This document shows positions 1 through 5,905 of a DNA stretch of 11,662 nt, one piece after another. How positions within the stretch are numbered: the stretch's first letter is position 1; each line of letters opens with the position of its first letter. The DNA comes from Hyphomicrobiales bacterium. GTDB lineage: Bacteria; Pseudomonadota; Alphaproteobacteria; Rhizobiales; Aestuariivirgaceae. The position numbers and the translations under genes were made by a program. Under the pieces are notes generated by a model. That model was not told where the DNA came from. It saw only the letters and a program-made list of their open reading frames with translations, and did not search any database. The stretch is taken from assembly GCA_026987255.1 (NCBI GenBank), contig JALSNA010000253.1, forward strand, positions 1-11,662, given 5' to 3'.

Positions 1-1
1 A

Positions 2-292
2 GCGGCGGGCGATCTGGCGCCCGGCGTGACGGGCATCGGCGACAGCGACATTCTCGTGCAGGTGCCCAGGGCGCGCCGCAAGCAGATACGCAAGACCAAG
101 ATTGCGCGGCGCAACGATCCGGTCGTCGGCACCTTGCGCGACATGTTCAGCATTTTCCGCACCAATCATCGCCGGGGAAATTTCAACCGGCAACGGACAA
201 GCCGGACAAATTATGGCAAGATCAGCAAGCGCAAGAAGCGCGCCCGGCGCAATGCCCGCAAGGCGCAAAACTTCTGGAGCATTTTCAGATAA
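2..292 (+). CDS. 3' end of an unrecognised gene with a strongly basic C-terminal tail (partial)
   Basis: An open frame enters from the left edge with no stop and ends at TAA 290-292. An internal GTG at 26 could act as a start, but the frame is open upstream of it, so I treat this as the C-terminus of a longer protein. The visible 96 residues begin with a short hydrophobic, strand-like stretch (GIGDSDILVQVP). They then become extremely basic: about a third of the last 75 residues are Arg or Lys, with two FSIFR/FWSIFR motifs, one mid-tail and one at the very end. I do not recognise the family. Such a tail could bind nucleic acid, acidic lipid or polymer, but nothing visible decides this. It lies 9 bases before the DUF1214 gene on the same strand, so the two are probably co-transcribed. 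Confidence 0.5.
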   Translation, partial: AAGDLAPGVTGIGDSDILVQVPRARRKQIRKTKIARRNDPVVGTLRDMFSIFRTNHRRGNFNRQRTSRTNYGKISKRKKRARRNARKAQNFWSIFR

Positions 293-301
293 ATCGGCTC
301 A

Positions 302-889
302 ATGGCGGGTGGTGGCGTGAACAGTCTGGTCAAATTCGTCCTGTTTGCTTTCTTTGGGGTGTCCGCTGGCTATCTGTCAGCGCTTTACATGGCTGATGGT
401 GCCCGCCTTGCCGGTGCAGCGCACGCCGGCGCATGGGTGATCTGGCCGGATTCGGGCAGCAGCGCGGCATCTCCCTATTCACGTCTGCACTACCTTTTGA
501 AGGAACAGCTCCCGCCCAGCCATTTCGACCGGCTGGAATTCGAGGCCAGCCGGGATGACGCCGGGCGCAGCCTCGTTTCCTCATGCCTTTACAGGCTGGA
601 AGGGCCGATGCCGAAAATGCGCTGGTGGGCGCTGAGCGCCTATCCGGCCAACACGGCCGATGGCGATGCAGCCGTCAAGGTCGGCGAGATTTCATCGCAT
701 GACGTGATCTATGAACCTGACGGGCATTTGAGGATTTCCCTGGCCAGCAGGGCGCAACCGGGAAACTGGCTGCCGATGCCCGCACAAGGCAATGTCGTGC
801 TGGTCCTGCGCCTGTTCAATGCCGGCCCGGCGGCGCGGGATCAGTTGCACAATGCACCCTTGCGCATCATTCGGGAGGCATGCCTGTGA
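302..889 (+). CDS. membrane-anchored DUF1214 domain protein
   Basis: Protein of 195 residues of unknown biochemical role. Residues about 10-29 form one hydrophobic membrane segment, followed by a soluble part that would lie in the periplasm. The C-terminal half fits the DUF1214 fold: a beta-rich block with RWWALSAYP (107-115) followed by NWLPMPAQG and VLRLFN (155-173), the hallmark end of DUF1214 proteins. The first ATG at 302 has no obvious ribosome site. GTG at 317, preceded by a weak G-rich stretch, would give 190 residues and a more typical start just before the membrane helix. The next gene overlaps its stop by 4 bases and encodes DUF1254, the usual partner domain. In many bacteria the two domains are fused in one polypeptide; here they are split, so a heteromeric envelope complex is a reasonable inference. 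Confidence 0.82.
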   Translation: MAGGGVNSLVKFVLFAFFGVSAGYLSALYMADGARLAGAAHAGAWVIWPDSGSSAASPYSRLHYLLKEQLPPSHFDRLEFEASRDDAGRSLVSSCLYRLEGPMPKMRWWALSAYPANTADGDAAVKVGEISSHDVIYEPDGHLRISLASRAQPGNWLPMPAQGNVVLVLRLFNAGPAARDQLHNAPLRIIREACL

Positions 890-1452
890 CCAACCGCTTC
901 TTCTGGATTGTTGCCTCCATTCTTCTGGCCATCATCGTGCATGTCTCCGTGGTTCTTTTCGCCGCAAGGGTCAAGATGCCGGCCCGTTTCGATATTCTGG
1001 GCAAAGCGGGCAGCGGCGGCTTCCAGGTTTTCACGCCGGACATGCTGCAAAGGTTCGACAGGCGGCCATTGAAGCATATGATTTATGGCGGCTGCCTGGT
1101 CGCTCCCGGCAAGGGGCGGGTGGAACTGAAGGCCCCCATAGAGCCTGGATACTGGTCCGTGACCCTCTATTCAGCGGGTGGTGATGTGCTTTATACGTTG
1201 AATGACCTGCATGCCGGGGTGAAGGCCATGACAATCGTATTCCAGCTCAAGGATGATGACAGCGCAGATGCCATTCAGGCTCCGCGGCTGCGCAATGGCA
1301 AACTTCTTGTGCCCCTGGATGTGGAGCGGGCATTGGCCGTGACGCAGGCATATGTGGCCCATCCCGGCGAGCGCCGGCGTAAACTGGAAAGCCTGAGCCG
1401 GACGACCTGCACGGCTTATCCCACTCCCCTGATGGCGCCAAAACTCAACTGA
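886..1452 (+). CDS. membrane-anchored DUF1254 domain protein
   Basis: Protein of 188 residues with one N-terminal membrane segment (about 5-27) and a periplasmic domain. The segment around HMIYGGCL, followed by VELKAPIEPGYWSVTLYSAGGDVLYTL in residues 64-105, resembles DUF1254, which pairs with DUF1214. I start it at GTG 886 rather than ATG 880. A strong ribosome site, GGGAGG (873-878), lies 7 bases from the GTG but only 1 base from the ATG, and GTG 886 overlaps the upstream stop in a GTGA arrangement typical of translational coupling. The ATG would add two residues. The function is unknown. Pairing with the upstream DUF1214 gene suggests obligate co-expression. It ends only 21 bases before the stop of a convergent gene, with no terminator hairpin between them. 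Confidence 0.82.
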   Translation: MTNRFFWIVASILLAIIVHVSVVLFAARVKMPARFDILGKAGSGGFQVFTPDMLQRFDRRPLKHMIYGGCLVAPGKGRVELKAPIEPGYWSVTLYSAGGDVLYTLNDLHAGVKAMTIVFQLKDDDSADAIQAPRLRNGKLLVPLDVERALAVTQAYVAHPGERRRKLESLSRTTCTAYPTPLMAPKLN

Positions 1453-1473
1453 ATCGGTGCGAGAGTTGATGTC

Positions 1474-1644
1474 TCAGGCCTTTTTCTTGTGGCTGGCTGC
1501 GTTGCGCAGGTTCTCCGGGTCCACGTATTCATAGCGCACGCCGGGAAAGAGGATGATCCTTGCGCATTGCGCCGGATCACCGGCCGTGGTTTTCTTGGCC
1601 CTTTTCCTGCTTGCGGCGACTGGAAAACTGATGATCTTGCCCAT
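1474..1644 (-). CDS. small conserved protein with paired FPV / FPGVRYEY motifs
   Basis: A small protein of 56 residues. It starts MGKIISFPV and repeats the theme later as RIILFPGVRYEY, ending in a Lys/His-rich tail. From memory, short proteins with an 'I..FP' start and an 'ILF.GVRYE' ending are common in Alphaproteobacteria and have no known function. There is no signal peptide or membrane segment. The start is uncertain. ATG 1644 gives the compact form but has only a weak ribosome site. The frame is open upstream to ATG 1722 (82 residues) and TTG 1776 (100 residues), and the TTG is preceded by AAGGAA at 8 bases, a good spacing. Upstream codons are also GC3-rich, so a longer form is possible. 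It converges with the DUF1254 gene. A GTTAACCATG box lies upstream at 1841-1850. Confidence 0.55.
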   Translation of the reverse strand: MGKIISFPVAASRKRAKKTTAGDPAQCARIILFPGVRYEYVDPENLRNAASHKKKA

Positions 1645-1840
1645 GATCCGCTCGCGGCCCACGCTGATGACCGCGCCCTGTTGCGGATCGCCCTTGCCGC
1701 CTCCGGTCCGGCCGGAAAGCATCGCCCGAGACTGATCCGCCTTTCCCCCGAAAATCGAATGCCATGCCAATGACAAGGCATTCGTTCCTTTCTTGAAAAC
1801 CTCCCTGACAGGCTGTTTTGCAAAATCATTTAAGCCTGCG

Positions 1841-1850
1841 CATGGTTAAC
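1841..1850 (-). promoter_or_regulatory. CtrA-like half-box upstream of the small FPGVRYEY gene
   Basis: On the - strand these bases read GTTAACCATG, matching the alphaproteobacterial CtrA core TTAACCAT. A second TTAA lies at 1830-1833, but 12 bases away rather than the 7 expected for a full site. Only a half-site is supported, and binding is inference. Confidence 0.25.
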
Positions 1851-1886
1851 AATTGCTGAAGGCCGCAAGGACTGCTCAAGGCGCAC

Positions 1887-1920
1887 GGAAAAAGGCCGCT
1901 TCTTGCAGGCGGCCTTTTCC
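1887..1920 (-). terminator. rho-independent terminator of the peptidoglycan-binding gene
   Basis: A perfect 10-bp stem (1890-1899 with 1909-1918, AAAAGGCCGC / GCGGCCTTTT) encloses a 9-base loop. Read on the - strand the stem ends in a T-rich run. It lies 48 bases past the stop at 1968. The A/T-rich ends are symmetrical, so it could also stop transcription on the + strand. Confidence 0.75.
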
Positions 1921-1967
1921 ATAAATCCATGAACCAATGCGCACTTGCGTGCAGAATGCCTCCCGGA

Positions 1968-2633
1968 TCAGCGCCTCAGTTCTTTCAGCAGGCGCGCGTC
2001 GATCCTGCCGGTGGCGGGCCAGCCGCGATCGGCCTGGAATTGCCTGATGGCCTTGCGGGTGGCCGGGCCGATGCGCCCGTCGATGGCTCCCGGCGCATAG
2101 CCAAGCTGGGCCAGGCGGTATTGCACGAAGCTGACTTTGTCGCCATCAGGCGCGGCGGGGCTGATGGAGGCGGTATACTTGGCCGCCTGGGCCAGGCGGC
2201 GGTCATATTGCAGATGATCCAGGGTGGCCTGATCCGGCCGTCCGGTGACGCTCAGGCCCGCCTGGCGCTGATAGCGGGCAATGGCCTCACGGGTGGCCTT
2301 GCCATAGACGCCGTCAATCTTGCCGGAGAAATGCCCCAGCGCCGCCAGCTCCCGCTGGGTGGCCAGCACCAGGGCGGAGAAGGCCGCGCCCGCGCCCTTG
2401 CCGCGCGTTCCGGAGGGGCGCACGCTGACGCGCACCATGCGCCCGGCGGGCGCATCATCGCCATTGACCACGGCGACGAAGCTGCCGAGGCGGTCGGGAC
2501 GGCCATCACCGCGGGCGGCGATCTGCCGGTGCACGGAGGCCTGAATGAAAAAGACATTATAGGCGATGGCCCCGGTAAACAGCGCGATCATGGTGGCTGT
2601 GCCCCAGCGCACGGGGCGGAACATGGCAGTCAT
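1968..2633 (-). CDS. membrane-anchored protein with two peptidoglycan-binding (PG_binding_1) domains
   Basis: Protein of 221 residues. The N-terminus is short and basic, followed by one membrane segment (about 13-33), a linker, and two copies of the PG_binding_1 three-helix motif at about 92-143 and 169-219. Each copy has the characteristic 'L..LG(H/Y)..G.IDG..G.ATR.AI..(Y/F)Q' pattern and ends in 'TGR.D...L..L'. There is no catalytic domain (no amidase, L,D-transpeptidase or lytic enzyme motif), so it probably tethers the inner membrane to the cell wall or acts as an adaptor. I chose ATG 2633, which has GGAA 5 to 6 bases upstream. The frame is open back to 2708, but that extension is not membrane-like. 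ATG 2624 is an alternative. The gene stands alone, with its own terminator at 1887-1920. Confidence 0.83.
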   Translation of the reverse strand: MTAMFRPVRWGTATMIALFTGAIAYNVFFIQASVHRQIAARGDGRPDRLGSFVAVVNGDDAPAGRMVRVSVRPSGTRGKGAGAAFSALVLATQRELAALGHFSGKIDGVYGKATREAIARYQRQAGLSVTGRPDQATLDHLQYDRRLAQAAKYTASISPAAPDGDKVSFVQYRLAQLGYAPGAIDGRIGPATRKAIRQFQADRGWPATGRIDARLLKELRR

Positions 2634-2769
2634 GGCGTTTCCGTATCTTGCCCGGCTTTTTTGGGCCGGTTTCGTTGCCCATGGGTGTCTGACGGCGAGT
2701 CTAGCCACGGAGGGTTAATGGGCCGTGAATTCGAGGCCCCGGCGCATCTTGCGGGCATCTCCATCACCT

Positions 2770-2871
2770 GTCTTGAAGACCATCCTCGCCCCCTGCCAAC
2801 CCCCCGCAGTGTCCCATGACTGGGGTGGTTGGCAGGGGGGTGAGGATGGGCGCGCCAGCGTTTTTTCAAGA
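2770..2871. repeat. large imperfect inverted repeat (long stem-loop)
   Basis: The arms at 2781-2801 and 2827-2848 pair over about 21 bp, with one G/T wobble and one bulged base. The spacer carries a further CCCC/GGGG pairing (2802-2805 with 2822-2825). Just outside the left arm is a perfect 11-base palindrome (GTCTTGAAGAC, 2770-2780), and TTCAAGA at 2865-2871 mirrors part of it on the other side. Neither strand has a T-run directly after the stem, so it is not a standard terminator. It lies between the terminator of the DP-repeat gene and the start of the peptidoglycan-binding gene. It could be a REP-like dispersed repeat or a regulatory structure. Confidence 0.7.
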
Positions 2872-2890
2872 TCCCCTCGCGCATGGGGGC

Positions 2891-2928
2891 AAAAAAAGCC
2901 CCGGCAAGGCGCATATGCCAGCCGGGGC
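2891..2928 (-). terminator. rho-independent terminator of the DP-repeat gene
   Basis: An 8-bp stem, GCCCCGGC (2898-2905) with GCCGGGGC (2921-2928), has a loop that itself can pair GGC/GCC. It is followed on the - strand by seven T residues (A-run 2891-2897). It begins 24 bases after the stop at 2952. Confidence 0.85.
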
Positions 2929-2951
2929 CAGTCCAGGGAGGAACAGGGAAA

Positions 2952-3566
2952 CTATTTCTTGTCCGTCTGCGGCGTCATGGCCGAGCCCATCTTGGCGAAG
3001 CTTTCCGTCCAGGTGGTCATCATCTTCATCCACGGGGTGGGATCCATCATCTTGGCCATGGCATTGATGTAGGACGGATCGGTCATCATCTTGATATAGG
3101 GCTCCATCATTTTCGGATCGGCCCATTTCATCATGGCCTCGACGTATTGCGGATCGGTCATCATCTTGATGTAGGGCTCGATGATCTTGGGATCGACCAT
3201 CTTGGCCATCATCTCCATGTAGCGCGGGTCGGTCATGATCTTCACATAGCCCTCGACCAGCTTGGGATCGGCCATCTTCATCATCATTTCCACATAGCGC
3301 GGATCGGTCATCATCTTGACGTAGGGCTCGATGAGCTTGGGGTCGGCCATCTTCATCATCATCTCGACATAGGCCGGATTGACCATCAGGTTCATCCAGT
3401 CGGTCATGAACTTGGGATCCATGACCTGGGTCATGGCCTTGGCCCAGTCATCGGTGTTGAGGGTGGCTGCCGGAGCGGCCGGCTTGGCCTCGTCCGTGGC
3501 GGCGGCGGCATAGGGTGCGGAAAGGGCAAGGCCCGCAATCAGGGCAATGGCGGCGAATTTCTTCAT
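2952..3566 (-). CDS. secreted methionine-rich protein of five 25-residue DP repeats
   Basis: Protein of 204 residues and unknown function. It has a classic signal peptide (MKKF, hydrophobic core, cleavage near A22/A23), so the mature part should be periplasmic or secreted. Residues 50-174 are five uninterrupted 25-residue units. Each is two short helix-like halves opened by Asp-Pro (once Asn-Pro), with spacing strictly alternating 13, 12, 13, 12. The typical halves are DPK.(I/V)E.Y(V/I)KMMT and DPRYVEMMMKMA. The mature chain has about 36 Met and, by eye, no Cys or His. The DP-capped paired helices recall STI1/DP chaperone-adaptor domains, but I cannot assign homology. Met clusters also raise metal binding or sacrificial oxidation. 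I start at ATG 3566, 5 bases after AGGA; ATG 3569 is too close to the site. Low-complexity coding of this kind can also arise by recent repeat expansion. Confidence 0.85.
   Translation of the reverse strand: MKKFAAIALIAGLALSAPYAAAATDEAKPAAPAATLNTDDWAKAMTQVMDPKFMTDWMNLMVNPAYVEMMMKMADPKLIEPYVKMMTDPRYVEMMMKMADPKLVEGYVKIMTDPRYMEMMAKMVDPKIIEPYIKMMTDPQYVEAMMKWADPKMMEPYIKMMTDPSYINAMAKMMDPTPWMKMMTTWTESFAKMGSAMTPQTDKK
3045..3419 (-). repeat. 75-bp in-frame tandem repeats (five units)
   Basis: The DNA coding for the DP-repeat region has an exact 75-base period. The block GGATCGGTCA or a close variant recurs at 3076, 3151, 3226, 3301 and 3376 on the + strand. Units differ at many synonymous positions, so this is not a fresh duplication, but the length has been kept exactly. 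Confidence 0.88.
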
Positions 3567-3668
3567 CATGGTCCTCTTGATCTGTCGTGCAGGGGCCTTT
3601 TGCCCCCGCCAGCTGTCATGGTCTGCGGCGGGCCGCGCGCAAGCATCCCCCACCACCGGCGGCCCGTT

Positions 3669-3707
3669 GCGTCACAGGCATCCCGCCGCGGCGGGCTTAT
3701 GTGACGC
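3669..3707 (-). promoter_or_regulatory. nested dyad in the leader of the DP-repeat gene
   Basis: Outer 8-bp arms GCGTCACA (3669-3676) and TGTGACGC (3700-3707) enclose, nearly concentrically, the perfect 14-base palindrome CCCGCCGCGGCGGG (3682-3695), with spacers of 5 and 4 bases. It begins about 100 bases upstream of the DP-repeat start and just downstream of an AT-rich putative promoter. It could be a protein operator or a stable hairpin at the 5' end of the mRNA. More pairings lie downstream in the leader: GGGCCGC/GCGGCCC (3630-3636 with 3659-3665) and GGGGC/GCCCC (3592-3596 with 3602-3606). Confidence 0.55.
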
Positions 3708-3708
3708 T

Positions 3709-3745
3709 TTTCTTATATACGGATATTCAAATATTTAAAAGTGTT
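3709..3745 (-). promoter_or_regulatory. AT-rich candidate promoter of the DP-repeat gene
   Basis: A sharply AT-rich stretch in a GC-rich surrounding. On the - strand it reads TATATAAG at 3719-3712, a plausible -10, with only a weak TTTTAA at 3740-3735 as -35 at 17 bases. It sits between the terminator of the transporter operon and the structured leader, the right place for a stand-alone promoter. The exact hexamers are uncertain. Confidence 0.4.
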
Positions 3746-3761
3746 TTTTTGCCCCAGGCCG

Positions 3762-3794
3762 AAAAAAGCCCCGCCGGGGGCAATCCGGCGGGGC
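3762..3794 (-). terminator. rho-independent terminator of the BMP transporter operon
   Basis: A perfect 10-bp stem (GCCCCGCCGG 3768-3777 with CCGGCGGGGC 3785-3794) and a 7-base loop are followed on the - strand by six T residues (A-run 3762-3767). It begins 29 bases after the binding-protein stop and marks the operon end. Confidence 0.9.
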
Positions 3795-3823
3795 CTGAGG
3801 GGATCGCAAATCCCGAAGGACTG

Positions 3824-4891
3824 TTACTTGGGCAGCTTGTCGTCGACGCCCTTGACATACCAGTTCATGCCCAGAAGCGTGCCTTCATCGAGGGCCTCGC
3901 CCTTCTTGGCGCGCAGCTTGCCGGACTGGTCGTAGATGGGCCCGGCGAAGGGATTGAGCTTGCCCGCCTTGATGGCCGCCTGGGTGGCTTCGGCCATTTT
4001 CTTCACGTCTTCGGGCATGTTGGTATAAGGCGCCATGACCACCATGCCCTCGGCCAGGCCGCCCCAGGTGTCGGTGCTCTTCCAGGTGCCGTCCATGGCC
4101 GCCTTGACGCGCTTGACGTAATAGGGGCCCCAGTTGTCGATGATGGCGGTGAGCTGGGCATGGGGGCCGAACTTGATCATGTCCGAGGCCTGCCCGAAGG
4201 CGTGAATGCCCTTCTCCTCGGCGACCTGCATGGGGGCCGACGAATCGGTGTGCTGGGTGAGGATATCGGCGCCTTGCGAGATCAGCACCTTGGCGGCGTC
4301 GGCCTCCTTGCCCGGATCATACCAGGAATTGACCCAGACCACCTTGAGCTTGAAATCGGGGTTGACCGATTGGGCGCCGAGCAGGAAGGCGTTGATGCCG
4401 CGCACCACCTCCGGAATGGGGAAGGAGGCGATATATCCGGCCATGCCCTTCTTCGACATTTTGGCGGCGATCTGACCGATGATGTAGCGGCCCTGATAGA
4501 AGCGCGAGGAATAGGTGGCGACATTGGCGGCCCGCTTGTAGCCGGTGGCGTGCTCGAACTTCACCTCCGGATGGCGCTTGGCCACCTTGAGCACCGTCTC
4601 CATGTAGCCGAAGGAGGTGGCGAAGATGATCTTGTTGCCGGCCCGCACCAGGCGCTCCAGGGCGCGCTCGGCATCGGCGCCCTCGCCGACCTTTTCAAGA
4701 TAGGTGGTCTGCACCGCATCGCCCAGGGCCTTGTTCACCGCCAGGCGGCCCTGGTTGTGCTGGTAGCTCCAGCCGTGATCGCCGATGGGGCCCACATAGA
4801 TGAACCCGGCCTTGAACTTGTCGGCCGCATGGGCCAGCCCGGCGCTCATGGCCAGGGCGGCGGCGGCCGCGAGGATTTTCCACTTTCTCAT
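3824..4891 (-). CDS. BMP-family periplasmic substrate-binding protein of an ABC importer
   Basis: Protein of 355 residues that captures substrate in the periplasm and delivers it to the adjacent ABC permeases. It has a signal peptide (MRKWK, Ala-rich core, likely cleavage AHA|AD at 22/23). There is no lipobox Cys, as expected for a soluble periplasmic protein rather than the lipoprotein form of Gram-positives. The mature chain has the BMP (Bmp/PnrA-like) fold signature: an opening strand KAGFIYVGPIGDHGWSYQHNQG (26-48), IIFATSFGY (88-96), and a late LAEGMVVMAPY (279-289). Family members bind nucleosides or related purine compounds, so a nucleoside or purine substrate is inferred, not shown. 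The start is ATG 4891, with AGGAG 11 bases upstream; an in-frame TTG at 4900 is too close to that site. It is the last gene of the operon. Confidence 0.92.
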   Translation of the reverse strand: MRKWKILAAAAALAMSAGLAHAADKFKAGFIYVGPIGDHGWSYQHNQGRLAVNKALGDAVQTTYLEKVGEGADAERALERLVRAGNKIIFATSFGYMETVLKVAKRHPEVKFEHATGYKRAANVATYSSRFYQGRYIIGQIAAKMSKKGMAGYIASFPIPEVVRGINAFLLGAQSVNPDFKLKVVWVNSWYDPGKEADAAKVLISQGADILTQHTDSSAPMQVAEEKGIHAFGQASDMIKFGPHAQLTAIIDNWGPYYVKRVKAAMDGTWKSTDTWGGLAEGMVVMAPYTNMPEDVKKMAEATQAAIKAGKLNPFAGPIYDQSGKLRAKKGEALDEGTLLGMNWYVKGVDDKLPK

Positions 4892-4942
4892 GTCTTTCAA
4901 AGCTCCTTGCCTGTCTGCTTGACGGCGGCTGTCTTGTTGTGC

Positions 4943-4972
4943 GCCGGGCTGGAAGCCGCCTGCCCGCCCGGC
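4943..4972 (-). promoter_or_regulatory. hairpin in the permease 2 / binding-protein gap
   Basis: GCCGGGC (4943-4949) pairs with GCCCGGC (4966-4972) across a 16-base loop, in the 93-base gap before the binding-protein gene. No T-run follows. It may act as an mRNA stabiliser or processing point that adjusts binding-protein level relative to the permeases. A separate promoter in the gap was not recognisable. Confidence 0.4.
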
Positions 4973-4984
4973 TTTGCGAAAGGC

Positions 4985-5905
4985 TCAGCGGTCCGGCACG
5001 AAGGGAATGCCGATGCTGGCCGGGGTGTTGGTCAGGGTCAGGGTGCGGTTGCGCGAGATGATGACCAGGGCCACGATGGTGACGATATATGGCAGAGCGG
5101 TCAGCAATTGTGAAGGCACGCCGAAACCGGCCGCCTGCACATAAAGCCCCATGATCCACACCGCACCGAAGAGATAGGCCCCGCCCAGCACCCTGAGCGG
5201 CCGCCAGGTGGCGAAGACCACCAGAGCCAGGGCGATCCAGCCGCGCCCGGCGGTCATGTTCTCGATCCACTGCGGGGTGTAGCTCAAGGACAGATAGGCC
5301 CCCGCCAGCCCGGCCAGCGCGCCGCCGAAAAGAATGGCCGCGTAGCGCACCTTGATGACCGGATAGCCAAGGGCATGGGCGGCGGCGTGATTGACGCCGA
5401 TGGCGCGCAGGATGAGCCCGGCGCGGGTGCCGAAGAGGAACCAGGCCACCGCCGCCACCAGGGCGAAGGAGGCATAGACCAAAATGTCATGGGAAAAGAC
5501 CACCGGCCCGATGAAGGGGATGTCCGACAGCCCAGGCACATGCAGCCGCGGCAGGCGCACCCCCGGCTGGCCGACGAAGCTCTCGCCGAGCAGGCCGGAG
5601 AGCCCCAGCCCCAGAAGCGTGAGCGCCAGCCCGGTGGCCACCTGGTTGGTGGCCAGCGTCTGGGTGAGGAAGGCAAAGGGCAGCACCATGATCATGCCCG
5701 CCAGCGCCCCGGCCAGCACGCCCGCCCAGGGATTGCCCGTATAGTGCCCGGCGGCGAAGGCGGCCATGGCCCCGGCCGCCATCATGCCCTCGACGCCGAG
5801 ATTGAGCACCCCGGCGCGCTCCACCACCAGCTCGCCCACGGCGGCCAGCAGCAAGGGCGTGGAGGCGGTGATGATGGTCAGAAGAACGGCTTGCAGCATG
5901 GTCAT
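4985..5905 (-). CDS. BMP-type ABC importer permease 2 (BPD_transp_2 family)
   Basis: Inner-membrane permease of 306 residues, the second of two non-identical channel subunits. It is almost entirely hydrophobic, with multiple helices, and carries the family motif VLNLGVEGMMAAGA at 33-46, where this family contacts the ATPase or forms the core helices. Family members are NupC/NupQ/YufQ-like permeases of about 300-320 residues, so this is full length. The start is ATG 5905, preceded by GGGAGGG at about 6 bases. It overlaps the permease 1 stop in an ATGA (TGA 5902-5904), implying coupled translation and 1:1 synthesis. ATG 5899 is a less likely start. Confidence 0.92.
   Translation of the reverse strand: MTMLQAVLLTIITASTPLLLAAVGELVVERAGVLNLGVEGMMAAGAMAAFAAGHYTGNPWAGVLAGALAGMIMVLPFAFLTQTLATNQVATGLALTLLGLGLSGLLGESFVGQPGVRLPRLHVPGLSDIPFIGPVVFSHDILVYASFALVAAVAWFLFGTRAGLILRAIGVNHAAAHALGYPVIKVRYAAILFGGALAGLAGAYLSLSYTPQWIENMTAGRGWIALALVVFATWRPLRVLGGAYLFGAVWIMGLYVQAAGFGVPSQLLTALPYIVTIVALVIISRNRTLTLTNTPASIGIPFVPDR

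Noticed and set aside
1929..2819. Open frame of 296 codons on the + strand
   Set aside because: It is antisense to the two PG_binding_1 domains, runs through the large inverted repeat and has no ribosome site or domain.
3045..3419. 75-base repeats considered as a CRISPR or other repeat array
   Set aside because: The repeats are in frame, have no spacers and encode a regular protein repeat behind a signal peptide.
2883..3704. His-rich open frame on the + strand across the DP-repeat gene (tempting as a metal-binding protein)
   Set aside because: The His residues come from reading the complement of repeated ATG codons. The - strand frame has a signal peptide, ribosome site and terminator; the + strand frame has none.
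3587..5113. Long open frame (about 508 codons) on the + strand across the binding-protein gene
   Set aside because: It lies antisense to the clearly assigned BMP protein, crosses two terminators and the gap, and has shadow-type composition (Gly, His, Asp and Leu rich).
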